From: Leisingera caerulea DSM 24564
Lineage (GTDB): Bacteria > Pseudomonadota > Alphaproteobacteria > Rhodobacterales > Rhodobacteraceae
Direction: 5' to 3'
Length of the DNA: 64,000 bases
Assembly (NCBI RefSeq): GCF_000473325.1
Contig: NZ_AXBI01000020.1
Span: 186,001 to 250,000 of the forward strand
Shown here piece after piece: positions 23,613 through 32,906 of this stretch. The notes beneath the pieces were generated by a model. The model saw only the letters and a program-made list of their open reading frames with translations. It ran no database searches and was not told where the DNA came from. Made by a program: the position numbers and the translations under genes. Position 1 is the first letter of the stretch. Each line of letters opens with the position of its first letter.

Positions 23613-24053
23613 TCAGGGTTCCGGACTGCTCTCTGCACTGAGAGGCTCAACCAGGCGTCGACCAGGAGGGTTATCCTGGGTGTCAAGGGCATCCCATAGA
23701 TCAATGGCACGCACAGGCATGCCGCTGTATTTTGCGGCGATCACGTGATGGTACCCGTCAATCAGGAACTCGTTCATCAAGACGACAACGAAGGTTTCAT
23801 CGAAATGCCTTCTTCTGGCGCCAACGATCAGGGCGTCCCTATTGCTGGCCGCCTCCTCGTAGTGATCCAAAACACTGCATCCGCCCGCATTTGCCCAAGG
23901 GGCGCGTATCAGACCAAGACTTGATACGGGAACAGATCCCACGGTGAAAGAAGCGTTGAGCGTCTTGGCATTTGCGAACTGGCTCATGACCTCAGCCCCT
24001 CCCGCAAGCTCCTCTGCGGTGAAAATATCGGACAGCATCACCTCGGTCATCAT
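23613..24053 (-). CDS. ParB/Srx-like small protein
   Basis: A 146-aa protein. The stretch ARRRHFDETFVVVLMNEFLI followed by DGYHHVIAAKYSGMPVRAID resembles the ParB/sulfiredoxin fold (variants of DGxHRxxAA followed by a short polar strand), a CTP- or ATP-binding fold widespread on mobile elements. Without the standard GERRWRA box it is unlikely to be a partition protein. It starts 6 bp after the larger upstream gene ends, so they form one operon. Confidence 0.5.
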   Translation of the reverse strand: MMTEVMLSDIFTAEELAGGAEVMSQFANAKTLNASFTVGSVPVSSLGLIRAPWANAGGCSVLDHYEEAASNRDALIVGARRRHFDETFVVVLMNEFLIDGYHHVIAAKYSGMPVRAIDLWDALDTQDNPPGRRLVEPLSAESSPEP

Positions 24054-24059
24054 ACAGCC

Positions 24060-24845
24060 TCAGAAGCTAGGAGCCGGTTCCGGCTCACCTGCGGCCGTGA
24101 ATTCGCGCTCACGCAGAACAGTCCCGTCAAAAGCCTGAATGCTCAGCGCATCGAAATCCAGCCTCTCAGGCCAGGAGCGCAACAAACGCGCGACGCATTT
24201 GTCTTCATCAGTCACCTCCTCATCCAGTCGCATGGCGGAGGACACGCGAAACAGCTCCTCAAGCTCCCCTTCATTCTCCGAGTAGCGCAGCACCCGATCG
24301 TGGTCGCCGTAGGTGCCGATCAGCTGCGCACCAGGCAGCGGCGGGCGATCATCCAGCTCCGTCCGCTCCGGAAAGCTGCCCGGAAGGACTGTGTCCATAG
24401 CCACGGCGATCGCACAGCCCCGGTCCCGAAACTCAAGCAGGAGTTCGATCGCCAGCCTCACCTCAAGGGGGCCGTCGGCCGCGCGCGAAAAGCGTTCGTG
24501 GTCGATGATCAGGCGCACCACATCATGCAGTCTTTGATCATCCGCGCCTTCCAGCCAGGTCAGCGGATCCGGACTTTCCCCGGGCTTGGCGATCTCCGAA
24601 GGACGCAGATCCACCAAGGGGTCAAGGCGCCTGGCCAGTGCCGGAATGCAGCGGTAAATGGTCCACTCTTCGGTGCTCCACGGCACGTCCCCCTTGAAGA
24701 GACCGCTATCGGCGAGGGTTCGGCAGGCCTGGAGAAGCTCCTGGGCCATCTCTTTGCGCCCAAGCTCCTGGAAGGCCGCGGTGCGTTCCCTCTTCCTGCG
24801 CATTTCGGCGCGGGTTTTCGGTGAGAGAATTTTTCGAAAGTCCAT
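24060..24845 (-). CDS. Unknown protein, paralogue A
   Basis: A 261-aa protein, clearly homologous along its length to the product of 24914-25702. Shared landmarks are DFRKI-SPK at the start, IYRCIPALA-RLDP, IAVAMDTV-PGSFPERTE and the near-identical C-terminal LSIQA-DGTVLREREFTA. No known domain was recognised. The GSFPERTE segment is strongly conserved between the copies and may be functional. Confidence 0.65.
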   Translation of the reverse strand: MDFRKILSPKTRAEMRRKRERTAAFQELGRKEMAQELLQACRTLADSGLFKGDVPWSTEEWTIYRCIPALARRLDPLVDLRPSEIAKPGESPDPLTWLEGADDQRLHDVVRLIIDHERFSRAADGPLEVRLAIELLLEFRDRGCAIAVAMDTVLPGSFPERTELDDRPPLPGAQLIGTYGDHDRVLRYSENEGELEELFRVSSAMRLDEEVTDEDKCVARLLRSWPERLDFDALSIQAFDGTVLREREFTAAGEPEPAPSF

Positions 24846-24913
24846 GTGTCGCGCCCTCTTGATGCCTCGATTGCGGAAAGTGGTTCAGAAAAGATCCATT
24901 TGCCGCGCCGCCG

Positions 24914-25702
24914 TTACATGGCGGGCGCGGGCTCGGGCTCGGCGGTGAATTCGCGCTCACGCAGAACGGTGCCGTCATACGCCTGAATGCTGAGCGTCTC
25001 GAAGTCGAGCTTGCTGATGGAGATCCTCCGCATACGCTGTGCATAGGCCTCATCCTCTTCGGACAGCTCCTCGCCCAAGCGCAAGGACTCGGCCACCCGG
25101 AAACCCTGCTCAAGCTCAGCTTCCGCCTCGGCGTATTGGATCACCTGGTCATAGCCACTGGAATAGGAGGCAATCAGCTGCACACCAGGCAGCGGCTCGC
25201 GCTCATCCGCCTCCGTCCGTTCTGGAAAGCTGCCCGGAATGACCGTATCCATTGCCACGGCGATATCGCAGCCCTGCGAGCGGGGATCGAGCAAAGCGTC
25301 GGCTGCAGCCTTCACCGCCTCGGGGCCGTCGTAGGCGCGCCGGAAGCTGGCGTTTGCGATGATCGATTTGATCGAGCTCAGCAACTTTTCATCATCGCCA
25401 TCTTCGATCCAGGTGAGCGGGTCACGCTTCTCCTCAGGTTTGGCGATCTCGTCGGCACGCAGCTCGAGCGCCGGATCCAGCCGCTTGGCCAGTGCCGGAA
25501 TGCAGCGGTAGATCGCCCATTCATCATAGCTCCAGTCAGGCGAGCCATGGAAAAGGCCGCTGTCAGCCAGCGCGCGGCTCGAAGCAATGAGCGATGCGGC
25601 CATGCCGGCGCGGTCCTGTGCCTGGAACGCCATGCGCCGCTCTCGGCGCTCCTGAATTTCCATCCGGGATTTCGGGGAGATAATTTTGCGGAAGTCTACC
25701 AT
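24914..25702 (-). CDS. Unknown protein, paralogue B
   Basis: A 262-aa protein with a GAGGG ribosome site, duplicated as paralogue A just downstream. The copies are roughly half identical, so the duplication is old and both are probably kept by selection. No known domain was recognised. Confidence 0.65.
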   Translation of the reverse strand: MVDFRKIISPKSRMEIQERRERRMAFQAQDRAGMAASLIASSRALADSGLFHGSPDWSYDEWAIYRCIPALAKRLDPALELRADEIAKPEEKRDPLTWIEDGDDEKLLSSIKSIIANASFRRAYDGPEAVKAAADALLDPRSQGCDIAVAMDTVIPGSFPERTEADEREPLPGVQLIASYSSGYDQVIQYAEAEAELEQGFRVAESLRLGEELSEEDEAYAQRMRRISISKLDFETLSIQAYDGTVLREREFTAEPEPAPAM

Positions 25703-25726
25703 GAGGACACCCTCTTTCTTTGATTT

Positions 25727-26119
25727 TCACATGCCCAAACCGGGCGTCTCTTCGTTTCCTGGCTCCCGGCCGAGCATCGCAGCCGCCTTCTCGTGGATCT
25801 GACGGCCGAGATCGTCATTGGCCATTGCAAAGCGCTCCATGATGGCCTCCAGCTCCTCCTCGCTAAACCGCGGAGCAGCAGGTTTTGGCGGGTAGATGCG
25901 GGCCATGATCTTCTGTTGCTCGCTGTATGGAGGCGCAGATCTCTGGCGATACTTCATCATCTCGTCTGAATGCTTAAACGTCAGCTCGATCCCGGAAACG
26001 CCCTCATCAACAAGACGCGCCTCAATATGGCGGGACACCCGCAGCTCATCATCCCAGTCCCAGATATTGTCCGGCCAGATATCCCGCGCCGTCAGGCGCC
26101 GGTTGTGCAGCGCAACCAT
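25727..26119 (-). CDS. Unknown protein
   Basis: A 130-aa protein starting MVALHNRRLTARDIWPDNIW, 4 bp after the gene before it and so part of a 23613-27146 leftward operon. The C-terminal part is helical (SEEELEAIMERFAMANDDLG). No family was recognised. The longer open frame upstream is a shadow of 26124-27146. Confidence 0.6.
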   Translation of the reverse strand: MVALHNRRLTARDIWPDNIWDWDDELRVSRHIEARLVDEGVSGIELTFKHSDEMMKYRQRSAPPYSEQQKIMARIYPPKPAAPRFSEEELEAIMERFAMANDDLGRQIHEKAAAMLGREPGNEETPGLGM

Positions 26120-26123
26120 GCGA

Positions 26124-27146
26124 TCACTCCGGAACCAGCAGGGGCGCCTGCTCGGCAACCTCTGGCTCAAACTCCATATCGGCGAGCATGTCAGTCTCGA
26201 TGTAGCTCTCGTAGGACCAGTCATTCTCCTGATCATCCATATCCAGGAACGGGTCCCCGCCGTGCCGCCACAAGATCCGGCCCGAGGACATCGTGGTCTC
26301 CTCCCAGTCCTGCGCATCGCATTTGATGAGATGCGGAGCGATCCGGAACATGGCCTTCTCCAGCGCAGGATGCACCTTCAGCATCTCGCTTTCATAGCGC
26401 ATGGACATCGCCATGCCCGTGTCGCCGCAGTCGAAATCCACGACCAGGCTGCGGCCGAACTGGCTCATGGCCGCCCCCATGGCCTGGAAAAGCTCCGAGG
26501 GCGTGTGAACGTCGAGCATCAAGGCCATTTCGCGTTCGACAGCCTGGTATTTCTCGCGCTTCACTTTCGCTTCCGCGAAGATCAGATCGACCTCCGCCTC
26601 GGACACCCGCCGGAAGCCATCAGGAATTTCCGGACCGGTCCCTTCCGGGAACCACTTGATGCTGCTGATCTTCGGATCCTTCAGGACCTCCTCAAAGTCC
26701 GGCGCCGAGACGATAACATTGTCCAGCTCGCCATCCGGGCGCACTGTCCAGCAGAAGCCGAAGGCGCGCAGCGCAGCCAGGGAACGGGTCGATTGCTGGC
26801 CGTCTTTTTCGAATGTCACCGAGCGGGCCAGGCCAAATTCACGCGACAGCATCTCCTCCGGATGATCCGGGAAATCAATGGCATCGATACGCGCCTGATC
26901 TACTGTGTTGGCAACCTTCGGGCGGCTGAAGCCTTTGGCCTGAGGCTGGATCCAGCCCTCCGGCTGATTGCGCCGCGGGAATGAAAAGCCAGTGGGCCGC
27001 TCAAAAGGAAATCCCATCGGGCTGACCGCACCAAATTCCCGTCCAATCGCGCCATAAGCTTTCATGCCGGCCAGAAACTGCGTGCGCCACTGCTCCATCA
27101 GCTCCTTGGGGCGGCCTTCTTCAGCAATAAGAAAAACCCTGTTCAT
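26124..27146 (-). CDS. Unknown protein
   Basis: A 340-aa soluble protein that heads the leftward operon. The N-terminal part is aromatic and Pro-rich (MGFPFERPTGFSFPRRNQPE), the C-terminal part acidic. No domain was recognised. The ATG at 27146 has GAGG upstream. Confidence 0.6.
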   Translation of the reverse strand: MNRVFLIAEEGRPKELMEQWRTQFLAGMKAYGAIGREFGAVSPMGFPFERPTGFSFPRRNQPEGWIQPQAKGFSRPKVANTVDQARIDAIDFPDHPEEMLSREFGLARSVTFEKDGQQSTRSLAALRAFGFCWTVRPDGELDNVIVSAPDFEEVLKDPKISSIKWFPEGTGPEIPDGFRRVSEAEVDLIFAEAKVKREKYQAVEREMALMLDVHTPSELFQAMGAAMSQFGRSLVVDFDCGDTGMAMSMRYESEMLKVHPALEKAMFRIAPHLIKCDAQDWEETTMSSGRILWRHGGDPFLDMDDQENDWSYESYIETDMLADMEFEPEVAEQAPLLVPE

Positions 27147-27259
27147 TATGTGATCCTCGATATCTCTGGCGTGGTGTGCGTGTTTAAGGAACGATGCTCA
27201 CTAAGTGCGAAAATGGCAATTGCCGCATTGCGTGTATCTGCCGCCTTATCCTTTTCGAT

Positions 27260-28702
27260 CTAGGGTGTCGGCATCTCTGTTTCCGCCTGATCCCGCGGCG
27301 GAGCTGGCTGCGGTGGATGGTTCATCCACTCCCTGGATGCGGTAATGAGACCGCGGGGTACAGAAACCTGCTTGCCGTCTTCAAGAACCGTGCATTTAGC
27401 CTTGGGAAGCCAGAGCCGTTCTCCGTCAGAGAACTCCACCAGCAGCCCCTTGCCGCTCCTGCTTACACCCAAGGCTGTCCCGGTCTTCCTGGCCACGCCG
27501 GCCAGTTCAAAGAGCAGCCCGCTGCGGGCTGAGCGCAGCTCTGCAATAGTCTCCCGGCCGACGCCCTTGAGGCGGGCTGCTTCGGCAAAGTCGAGGTCGA
27601 TGAGCTTCCGGTTCGTGTCGATATTGAGGGCCTCCAGCACCTTCAGTGCGCGAGGACTGAGCTCGCCGGCATCACCAATAAACTGAACGTCTTCCCCCGC
27701 TTCAGGGGCGAGCATACCCTCGTCTTCGTAATCCGCGCCGTGACGGGACTTCATCAAATCCGTACGAGCCGCACGGATGGACTCGATTGTTCGACGCCCA
27801 ATCCCATCCACGCGCGCCAATGCGCCGAAATTGATCGATGCCAACCCGTCATCGCTGCTCACCTTGAGGGCGGACAGAGCTTTTGCCGCACGCCACTTCA
27901 GCCCGTGACGGAAAGCAAGCCGCACAGAGCCCGGGTCGATATTGCTCCGACTGTCCATGCTTGGCCCGCGCATCCCGGCCAATAGACGATCCTGGGCAGC
28001 CCGGATGTCGTTAAAGGCCGCCTTTTGACGGCGTGAGTATTTTGGCACCCGGGCTGCAGCCGCTTCCAGATCAATGCTTTGCAGGTCTTCAAGCGTTCCA
28101 ACGCCAGCCCGTACAAGCATTTCAATGGCGTCTTTCCTCAAACCGGCCTTAGCCGCGACCTTCCGCGCCTGGCTCAGGCGTTTTGCCTGTTCCAGCTGAT
28201 CTGAGGACGACATTGCCATGCGCACCCGCGCCCGGCGGATGAGATCCATGGTTTTCGCCCCGACCGCTGGCATTTGAGCCAGCGCCTCGAGGTCGGCAGC
28301 CGCGAAACTCCGGTCAGATCGCACACCGGCATCGCGCAGAGCCGAAACGGCCCGCCCATTCAGGCGGTGCCGCCTGGCAAATTCCGCCTCATCAAATTCT
28401 GCCTCATCGCTCAGTGAGAAGTCATTTCTCGCATCCTCATCCTGATGCCTCTCAGCACCGGCGGGCAGCTCTAATGTCAGAGCGTCTGAATACCCGGAAC
28501 CATGCCGGGATTTCAGCATGCGGGTGCGGGCTGTCCGGATTTCATGAATCGTTCCGTCCCCAATGGAGCGGAGCCTTTTGAGACGCGAGACGTCGATCGC
28601 TTCCAGGTCATCGTCATTCATGACTCCGATAGCGCTCAGCGCGCGCTCGGCCCGGCCTCCGAGGCCGTAACGCAATGCAAGAGGTGTTCGCTTTTTCGTC
28701 AT
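27260..28702 (-). CDS. Protein with five tandem alpha-CTD/helix-hairpin-helix-like repeats
   Basis: A 480-aa protein built from five diverged copies of a roughly 45-residue module at about residues 13-57, 113-157, 187-236, 267-311 and 348-392. Each reads RA-x-x-AL-x-x-x-x-V...DL-x-x-I...L-x-x-x-x-x-IG-x-x-T-I-x-x-IR. This is the pattern of the RNA polymerase alpha C-terminal domain and related HhH DNA-binding folds. Repeats 1 and 4 share the same trailing KSRHG segment, which indicates internal duplication. A small beta-rich domain (GKGLLVEFSDGERLWLPKAK) ends the protein. It probably binds DNA at several sites. AAGGAG precedes the start. Confidence 0.6.
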   Translation of the reverse strand: MTKKRTPLALRYGLGGRAERALSAIGVMNDDDLEAIDVSRLKRLRSIGDGTIHEIRTARTRMLKSRHGSGYSDALTLELPAGAERHQDEDARNDFSLSDEAEFDEAEFARRHRLNGRAVSALRDAGVRSDRSFAAADLEALAQMPAVGAKTMDLIRRARVRMAMSSSDQLEQAKRLSQARKVAAKAGLRKDAIEMLVRAGVGTLEDLQSIDLEAAAARVPKYSRRQKAAFNDIRAAQDRLLAGMRGPSMDSRSNIDPGSVRLAFRHGLKWRAAKALSALKVSSDDGLASINFGALARVDGIGRRTIESIRAARTDLMKSRHGADYEDEGMLAPEAGEDVQFIGDAGELSPRALKVLEALNIDTNRKLIDLDFAEAARLKGVGRETIAELRSARSGLLFELAGVARKTGTALGVSRSGKGLLVEFSDGERLWLPKAKCTVLEDGKQVSVPRGLITASREWMNHPPQPAPPRDQAETEMPTP

Positions 28703-28842
28703 GCATCAAATCTCCTTATGCGTGCAGCCTAAGCGCAACGCCTGAAAGCACGAAGGCGGCATTCGCCGGCGTGAGGCCGCTGCGCACCTCCGCTCGTCCG
28801 GCCCAGTTCCATACAGATCGGCTTTGCGTTCAATCTCGCATT

Positions 28843-28889
28843 TGCGAAAAAATTATTCAATTGGCATTTTCGCTTGCGAAGTGCGAAAA
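28843..28889 (+). promoter_or_regulatory. Paired TGCGAAAA motifs
   Basis: Two exact plus-strand octamers (28843-28850 and 28882-28889) bracket a partial TTTTCGC and TTGCGAA, all within 47 bp of AT-rich sequence. They lie 150-190 bp before the gene starting at 29036, which suggests a regulated promoter region for the rightward genes. Confidence 0.45.
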
Positions 28890-29035
28890 AGTGTTCGATG
28901 CTTCCTGCAGGCTTCACCTGCCTGCCGGTCCCCGCCTTATGGCGCGCGCGAAATGTGAAGACACAAAGGCCAGCATCCATGCACCAGTCTCTTGCCCACC
29001 GGGACCAGATCAAGACAGACGAATTGGAGCATCCG

Positions 29036-29824
29036 ATGATCAAGTCCCAGCCCGGGAAGCTTACCCTGTCCAACGCTGCCATCAAAGCGGCTGCCAAAGC
29101 GCTCAAAACCGAGACACCCCGCGCCGCAGTTATGACCGCCCTGCGCGCAGACGCACCCGGGCACCCGATGGAGCTGACAGACATGGACGGGGTTGCCCGC
29201 CCGGTGCCCCACGGTGTGACGCGCGTGCGGGCCCGCCCGGGTCAAGGCGCGCTGGAGGCCTGCATTGCCCTGGCGCAATCAGCACTCAGCCGGGGCCGCG
29301 CAGTGACTTGGGCAGGCCCCGCTCCAGTCAAGAACGGCGTGCCGCTCATCGACCCCAAGGCGGTAATCCACTGCCCCACAGGTTCAATCGCTGATCCTGA
29401 TCCGGAAACCGTTGTCTTTGCGGACCGCGCCGGCATTGCGTCCCGCCCCGAACTCTCCGTCTTGGCGGAGCTGGTCAAGGCATGCCCGCACGCCTCCCTG
29501 GTCATTATCGACCGCATGACCCCTCACGGGATTTACCTGGCCTCCGGGCAAGAGGAAGGCACCGTCATCACCCTGATGGAAGGGTCGGCGGTTCAGCCGA
29601 AAGGGATCTACACGCAGATTGGCGAGGGCACTATGCCCTTCCGGTCCGCCTGCTTGTCAGAAAGGCACGGCCTGGCCCCTGCTTGCCACCCGGACGCGGT
29701 GGAGAAGATGATCTCCCGTCTCACTGCGCAACCGATCCCGGAAACTCACACCGAACGTCTCGAAATGGTGTCCCGCGCTTTCGGGTACCGCTCCTGGCAT
29801 GCCGCGCAGGGGCGCACGGCATAA
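29036..29824 (+). CDS. Unknown protein
   Basis: A 262-aa protein starting MIKSQPGKLTLSNAAIKAAA, with GGAG seven bases before the ATG. The C-terminus ends in SRAFGYRSWHAAQ, a GYRSWHA-type motif seen at the ends of several plasmid-borne proteins. No function can be assigned. Upstream in-frame ATGs are disfavoured because they lack ribosome sites. Confidence 0.6.
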   Translation: MIKSQPGKLTLSNAAIKAAAKALKTETPRAAVMTALRADAPGHPMELTDMDGVARPVPHGVTRVRARPGQGALEACIALAQSALSRGRAVTWAGPAPVKNGVPLIDPKAVIHCPTGSIADPDPETVVFADRAGIASRPELSVLAELVKACPHASLVIIDRMTPHGIYLASGQEEGTVITLMEGSAVQPKGIYTQIGEGTMPFRSACLSERHGLAPACHPDAVEKMISRLTAQPIPETHTERLEMVSRAFGYRSWHAAQGRTA

Positions 29825-29893
29825 TATGCGAATATTCTATCTCTTTTCGAAATTCCGGCCGATCCTGTCCGCACGCTAATATGGAGAACCCTC

Positions 29894-30223
29894 ATGTCCC
29901 AAGCCGCCATTCAGACGCTCATCGCGCAGATCAAGGCAGTGGCCGCCGCGCAGCCTGATCCGGCGAACTTCCTCAAAGACCTTCAGGCCGGCATCGAGGA
30001 GATCCCGGGCGCCAATGTCGCTTTCTGCACCCGGGATCTGACCTGGCTCGACGGCTACCTTGAAGACCGCGGCGACATCAGCGCCGAAGACCGGCAGCAT
30101 GCGCTGTTCAGCGCCTCATCGCGGCACGAGGAGGGTTACGCAAGTCAGGATGGCATCTCGGCGACCATGGATCTGTGGCTGGATCAGCACTACCCGGTTC
30201 AGGACCAGGCGGTTGAGCCATGA
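29894..30223 (+). CDS. Unknown small protein
   Basis: A 109-aa helical protein with GGAG upstream, overlapping the Acb1-like gene by ATGA. It therefore leads the 29894-34493 operon in which each gene is coupled or closely spaced. No domain was recognised. As the immediate partner of a putative anti-defence gene it may share that role. Confidence 0.6.
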   Translation: MSQAAIQTLIAQIKAVAAAQPDPANFLKDLQAGIEEIPGANVAFCTRDLTWLDGYLEDRGDISAEDRQHALFSASSRHEEGYASQDGISATMDLWLDQHYPVQDQAVEP

Positions 30224-30903
30224 AGACGATCTTCATCGAGCGCCAACTGGAGGCCGGCATTGCGGACTCTTTCAGGAGGTTTGCCGAATTACTTGGCATC
30301 CGCCCTGAGATGTGCCCCCACGTTACGCTGATCTACTCCAATACCCGGGTCGATCACACAAACCCCGCCTTCGCTCTGCGCAAAAATCCAATCACGATCA
30401 CCCCCAAGGATCTGTCCTTCGACCGCTTTGGAGACTGCATCGTCCTTTGTTTCACAAGCCCAGAAATCTCTGCGCGTCACGCCGAGCTACGGGCGGCTGG
30501 GGCAAGTTGGGATTATCCTGACTTCAACGCTCACATCACTATTGGCCATGCCTCCCCAGACCAGCCGGTCAAGCTCCCCGACAATCCGTTTCTAAACGGG
30601 CCGATCGGACTCATGCCCGAGACGATGAAGCTGGTGGGCCCGGACAAGGCAGGTCCTGCGCCTGAAATTGCCCGCTACGGCTATCAGCTGGACAATATTG
30701 CGACCTTTCTGGATCGCGCATCTGAAACGACCATCTCCGCCTACCGGCAGAACTGCGTCGGGAACGGAGACGGCGAGTTCATCATTTGGGACCCGTTGGA
30801 TGGCAACCAGGGGTTCATGGTCTGCGGCCCCGAAATTGCGGACCTTAACCGAGAGTTTCTCAGCACATTTGGACTGGACACAACAACGGAAGCGAACCCA
30901 TGA
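30220..30903 (+). CDS. Acb1-like 2H phosphoesterase, probable anti-CBASS protein
   Basis: A 227-aa protein with two H-x-T motifs of the 2H phosphoesterase fold: PHVTLIYS (His34, Thr36) and AHITIGHAS (His105, Thr107). The surroundings (SNTRVDH after the first motif; FDRFGDCIVLCFTSPEISAR and then HAELRAAGASWDYPDF before the second) match phage Acb1, which hydrolyses the cyclic oligonucleotide signals of CBASS immunity. A further 65-residue C-terminal part (FIIWDPLDGNQGFMVCGPEI) is not part of the short Acb1 proteins I know. The alternative is a 2'-5' RNA ligase-like phosphodiesterase. Confidence 0.65.
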   Translation: MKTIFIERQLEAGIADSFRRFAELLGIRPEMCPHVTLIYSNTRVDHTNPAFALRKNPITITPKDLSFDRFGDCIVLCFTSPEISARHAELRAAGASWDYPDFNAHITIGHASPDQPVKLPDNPFLNGPIGLMPETMKLVGPDKAGPAPEIARYGYQLDNIATFLDRASETTISAYRQNCVGNGDGEFIIWDPLDGNQGFMVCGPEIADLNREFLSTFGLDTTTEANP

Positions 30904-31619
30904 CCCAATCAGCCGAAAAACAGCTCGTATCCGACATCCAGCACTGCGCCGCCCGGTCCGCCTCGCTGCTCGAGTTTATCGACAACCTGCTGGACGATGG
31001 CATCAGCACACAGCCGCGGATGAAAGCCGGTCTGGGCATGATCACCCTGCGCTTTCAGCGGGGAGAAACGTCATTGACCCGCAGCGAGGCGGGCATCCGC
31101 CTCGAAGGCCCGCTGAGTTACACTGTAACCCACCACGATCATATCCTGCGCTACATGGAGCACGCTCACAGACGCGGAGAGCCGCAGGAGAAGATCCTGG
31201 ACGAGGCGGCCGAGCTGCGCTTGCCCATCCAGACAGCGGAGCCGCCAGAGATTCCCTCCCTGCAATTCATGGGCCGCTTGCAAAAAATCGTCACCCTGGC
31301 CGAGGACTGCCCCGACGAAGCGCTGCGCGGCCTGACCCTCGGCTACGATGCCTGGTGCCACAAGACGGAAGAGGAGTTGCGTAAATCGCTGGGCGAGGAA
31401 GTTCTTCCCGGGATTGAGGCGCTGGACGAACCGCATCGCATTGCAGCCCTCCGCTGGTCCTGCCGGATCCAGGCGGTCGAGCGGATCCAGGCGGTCGAGC
31501 GGATGGGATATGGCATCAACACTCCCCAGGAGATCGCCCTGCGCCGCCAGCAGGCCATTCTGCGCCACATCGGCCAAACCCCGGAGGCGTCCGCGGAGGA
31601 TGCCGCACCGACCCCGTAA
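30900..31619 (+). CDS. Unknown protein
   Basis: A 239-aa helical protein coupled to the Acb1-like gene by ATGA. An 18-bp tandem duplication gives a repeated RIQAVE near residue 190. No domain was recognised. Confidence 0.55.
   Translation: MTQSAEKQLVSDIQHCAARSASLLEFIDNLLDDGISTQPRMKAGLGMITLRFQRGETSLTRSEAGIRLEGPLSYTVTHHDHILRYMEHAHRRGEPQEKILDEAAELRLPIQTAEPPEIPSLQFMGRLQKIVTLAEDCPDEALRGLTLGYDAWCHKTEEELRKSLGEEVLPGIEALDEPHRIAALRWSCRIQAVERIQAVERMGYGINTPQEIALRRQQAILRHIGQTPEASAEDAAPTP
31464..31499 (+). repeat. 18-bp tandem duplication inside a CDS
   Basis: CGGATCCAGGCGGTCGAG occurs twice in direct succession and keeps the reading frame. It looks like a recent slippage or duplication. Confidence 0.8.
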
Positions 31620-31685
31620 CCCATAGGGGCGGCGGCAGGGAATTGCCGTTGCCAACTGCAAGCCTATCAACACATGGAGCCCTGA

Positions 31686-32906
31686 GTGACCCCGACACCG
31701 ACCGCCAAGGACATCGAGAGCGCGCTGCAGACCATCACCTCGGAAACCAGGACCGGAACAAGTCTTCACGGCGCGGACGCGCCCATCGAGGTCTATGCCT
31801 GCCATCTGCAGAAAGAGGTTATCGAGCCGCTTTGGAAGGCGCGCGCCGATGCGGGGATGCTCGCGCCGATCGATGACCTCGGCCATGATGCGCCCTTCAC
31901 CGCGGCCTGGAACCGGGCCTTGCGGGGTGAGAGCCGTCAATTTGACTTCCGCGTTCTCGCTCAGATCTTCATCGACACAGCGATCAAAGGGCACAAGCAA
32001 GCCATCGCGATGATCCTGCAGGATCAATATGAGGCGCTCAACGCTTCAATCATCGAGAAGATTCCGGGCTATCTGACCGGCCAGGGCATGCCCATGAGCA
32101 CTACGGCAAGTCTGCGCTCATGGGTGGATGGCACCTACCTGCGTCTGCGGCTGGAGGGGTTCACGCCAGTTCTGCTGAACAAGGATGGCTCCGCTTTGGC
32201 CGCGCCCAAGAATATCCCCGCCCCTGTGAACGTGGTCTTCGACAACGAGAAGAGCCCATTCGAAATCTACGGCCTGATGTCCTTTCAGGGTGACGGCATC
32301 GATCACGATGAAGGCAACAAGGCATGGTCCGCCTGGCAGAAAATGGCTAAGGAGTGCGGCCTTCTGGCGGAGGGCTATTGGGACAGTATGCTGTCTCTTT
32401 CGCTGCGCGCCGCTCTTTCAGCCCAAAGAATGAACATCACCTGGCAGAACCTGCGCCAGGATGAGAGCATCTCCGTTGAGGCCGCCCCCGACGGGGTGAT
32501 CGTGTACCGAGGGGCCGTCGCCGGGTTGAAGCAGCTGTTTGACGAAGGCCAGTTCCACTGCGGCCCCCGCAGCGCATTTGAAAAAATGCTCATCAAGGGC
32601 GGCTTTTCAAAAGCCGGTGCCGGAGATTACCTGGACCGGTTGGCGAACACATCATCGGCCTTTCGTGCAACGATCCCGGCAGGCGCCCGAATGCGTTTCA
32701 ACAGCGATGCCGAAACGCTCTATGCGTTCGACATTCAAGCGGATGAAACAGTCACTGTCAGCGATCCCGCTCAAGCCTTGCCAATTCTTGCAGCCGGAAG
32801 CTTTGCAATGCCGGAGATGACAAGCCATCGCGACCGGAATCATCAGACCTCCGCGCAAAACACCCCAGCCCCGGCCGGCGCAGCAGCCAAGGAGTTCCAG
32901 TCATGA
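31686..32906 (+). CDS. Unknown protein
   Basis: A 406-aa soluble protein with a GTG start at 31686 and GGAG six bases upstream. The C-terminal part contains VIVYRGAVAGLKQLFDEGQF. The arrangement (Y-R-G, a loop, then a Phe-containing turn) is loosely similar to ADP-ribosyltransferase folds, but I see no clear R-S-E triad and would not name it so. It overlaps the next gene by ATGA. Confidence 0.55.
   Translation: MTPTPTAKDIESALQTITSETRTGTSLHGADAPIEVYACHLQKEVIEPLWKARADAGMLAPIDDLGHDAPFTAAWNRALRGESRQFDFRVLAQIFIDTAIKGHKQAIAMILQDQYEALNASIIEKIPGYLTGQGMPMSTTASLRSWVDGTYLRLRLEGFTPVLLNKDGSALAAPKNIPAPVNVVFDNEKSPFEIYGLMSFQGDGIDHDEGNKAWSAWQKMAKECGLLAEGYWDSMLSLSLRAALSAQRMNITWQNLRQDESISVEAAPDGVIVYRGAVAGLKQLFDEGQFHCGPRSAFEKMLIKGGFSKAGAGDYLDRLANTSSAFRATIPAGARMRFNSDAETLYAFDIQADETVTVSDPAQALPILAAGSFAMPEMTSHRDRNHQTSAQNTPAPAGAAAKEFQS

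Noticed and set aside
23613..24053. Partition protein ParB
   Set aside because: It has only a weak DGxHR-like element and lacks the full ParB boxes, the HTH and a neighbouring ParA.
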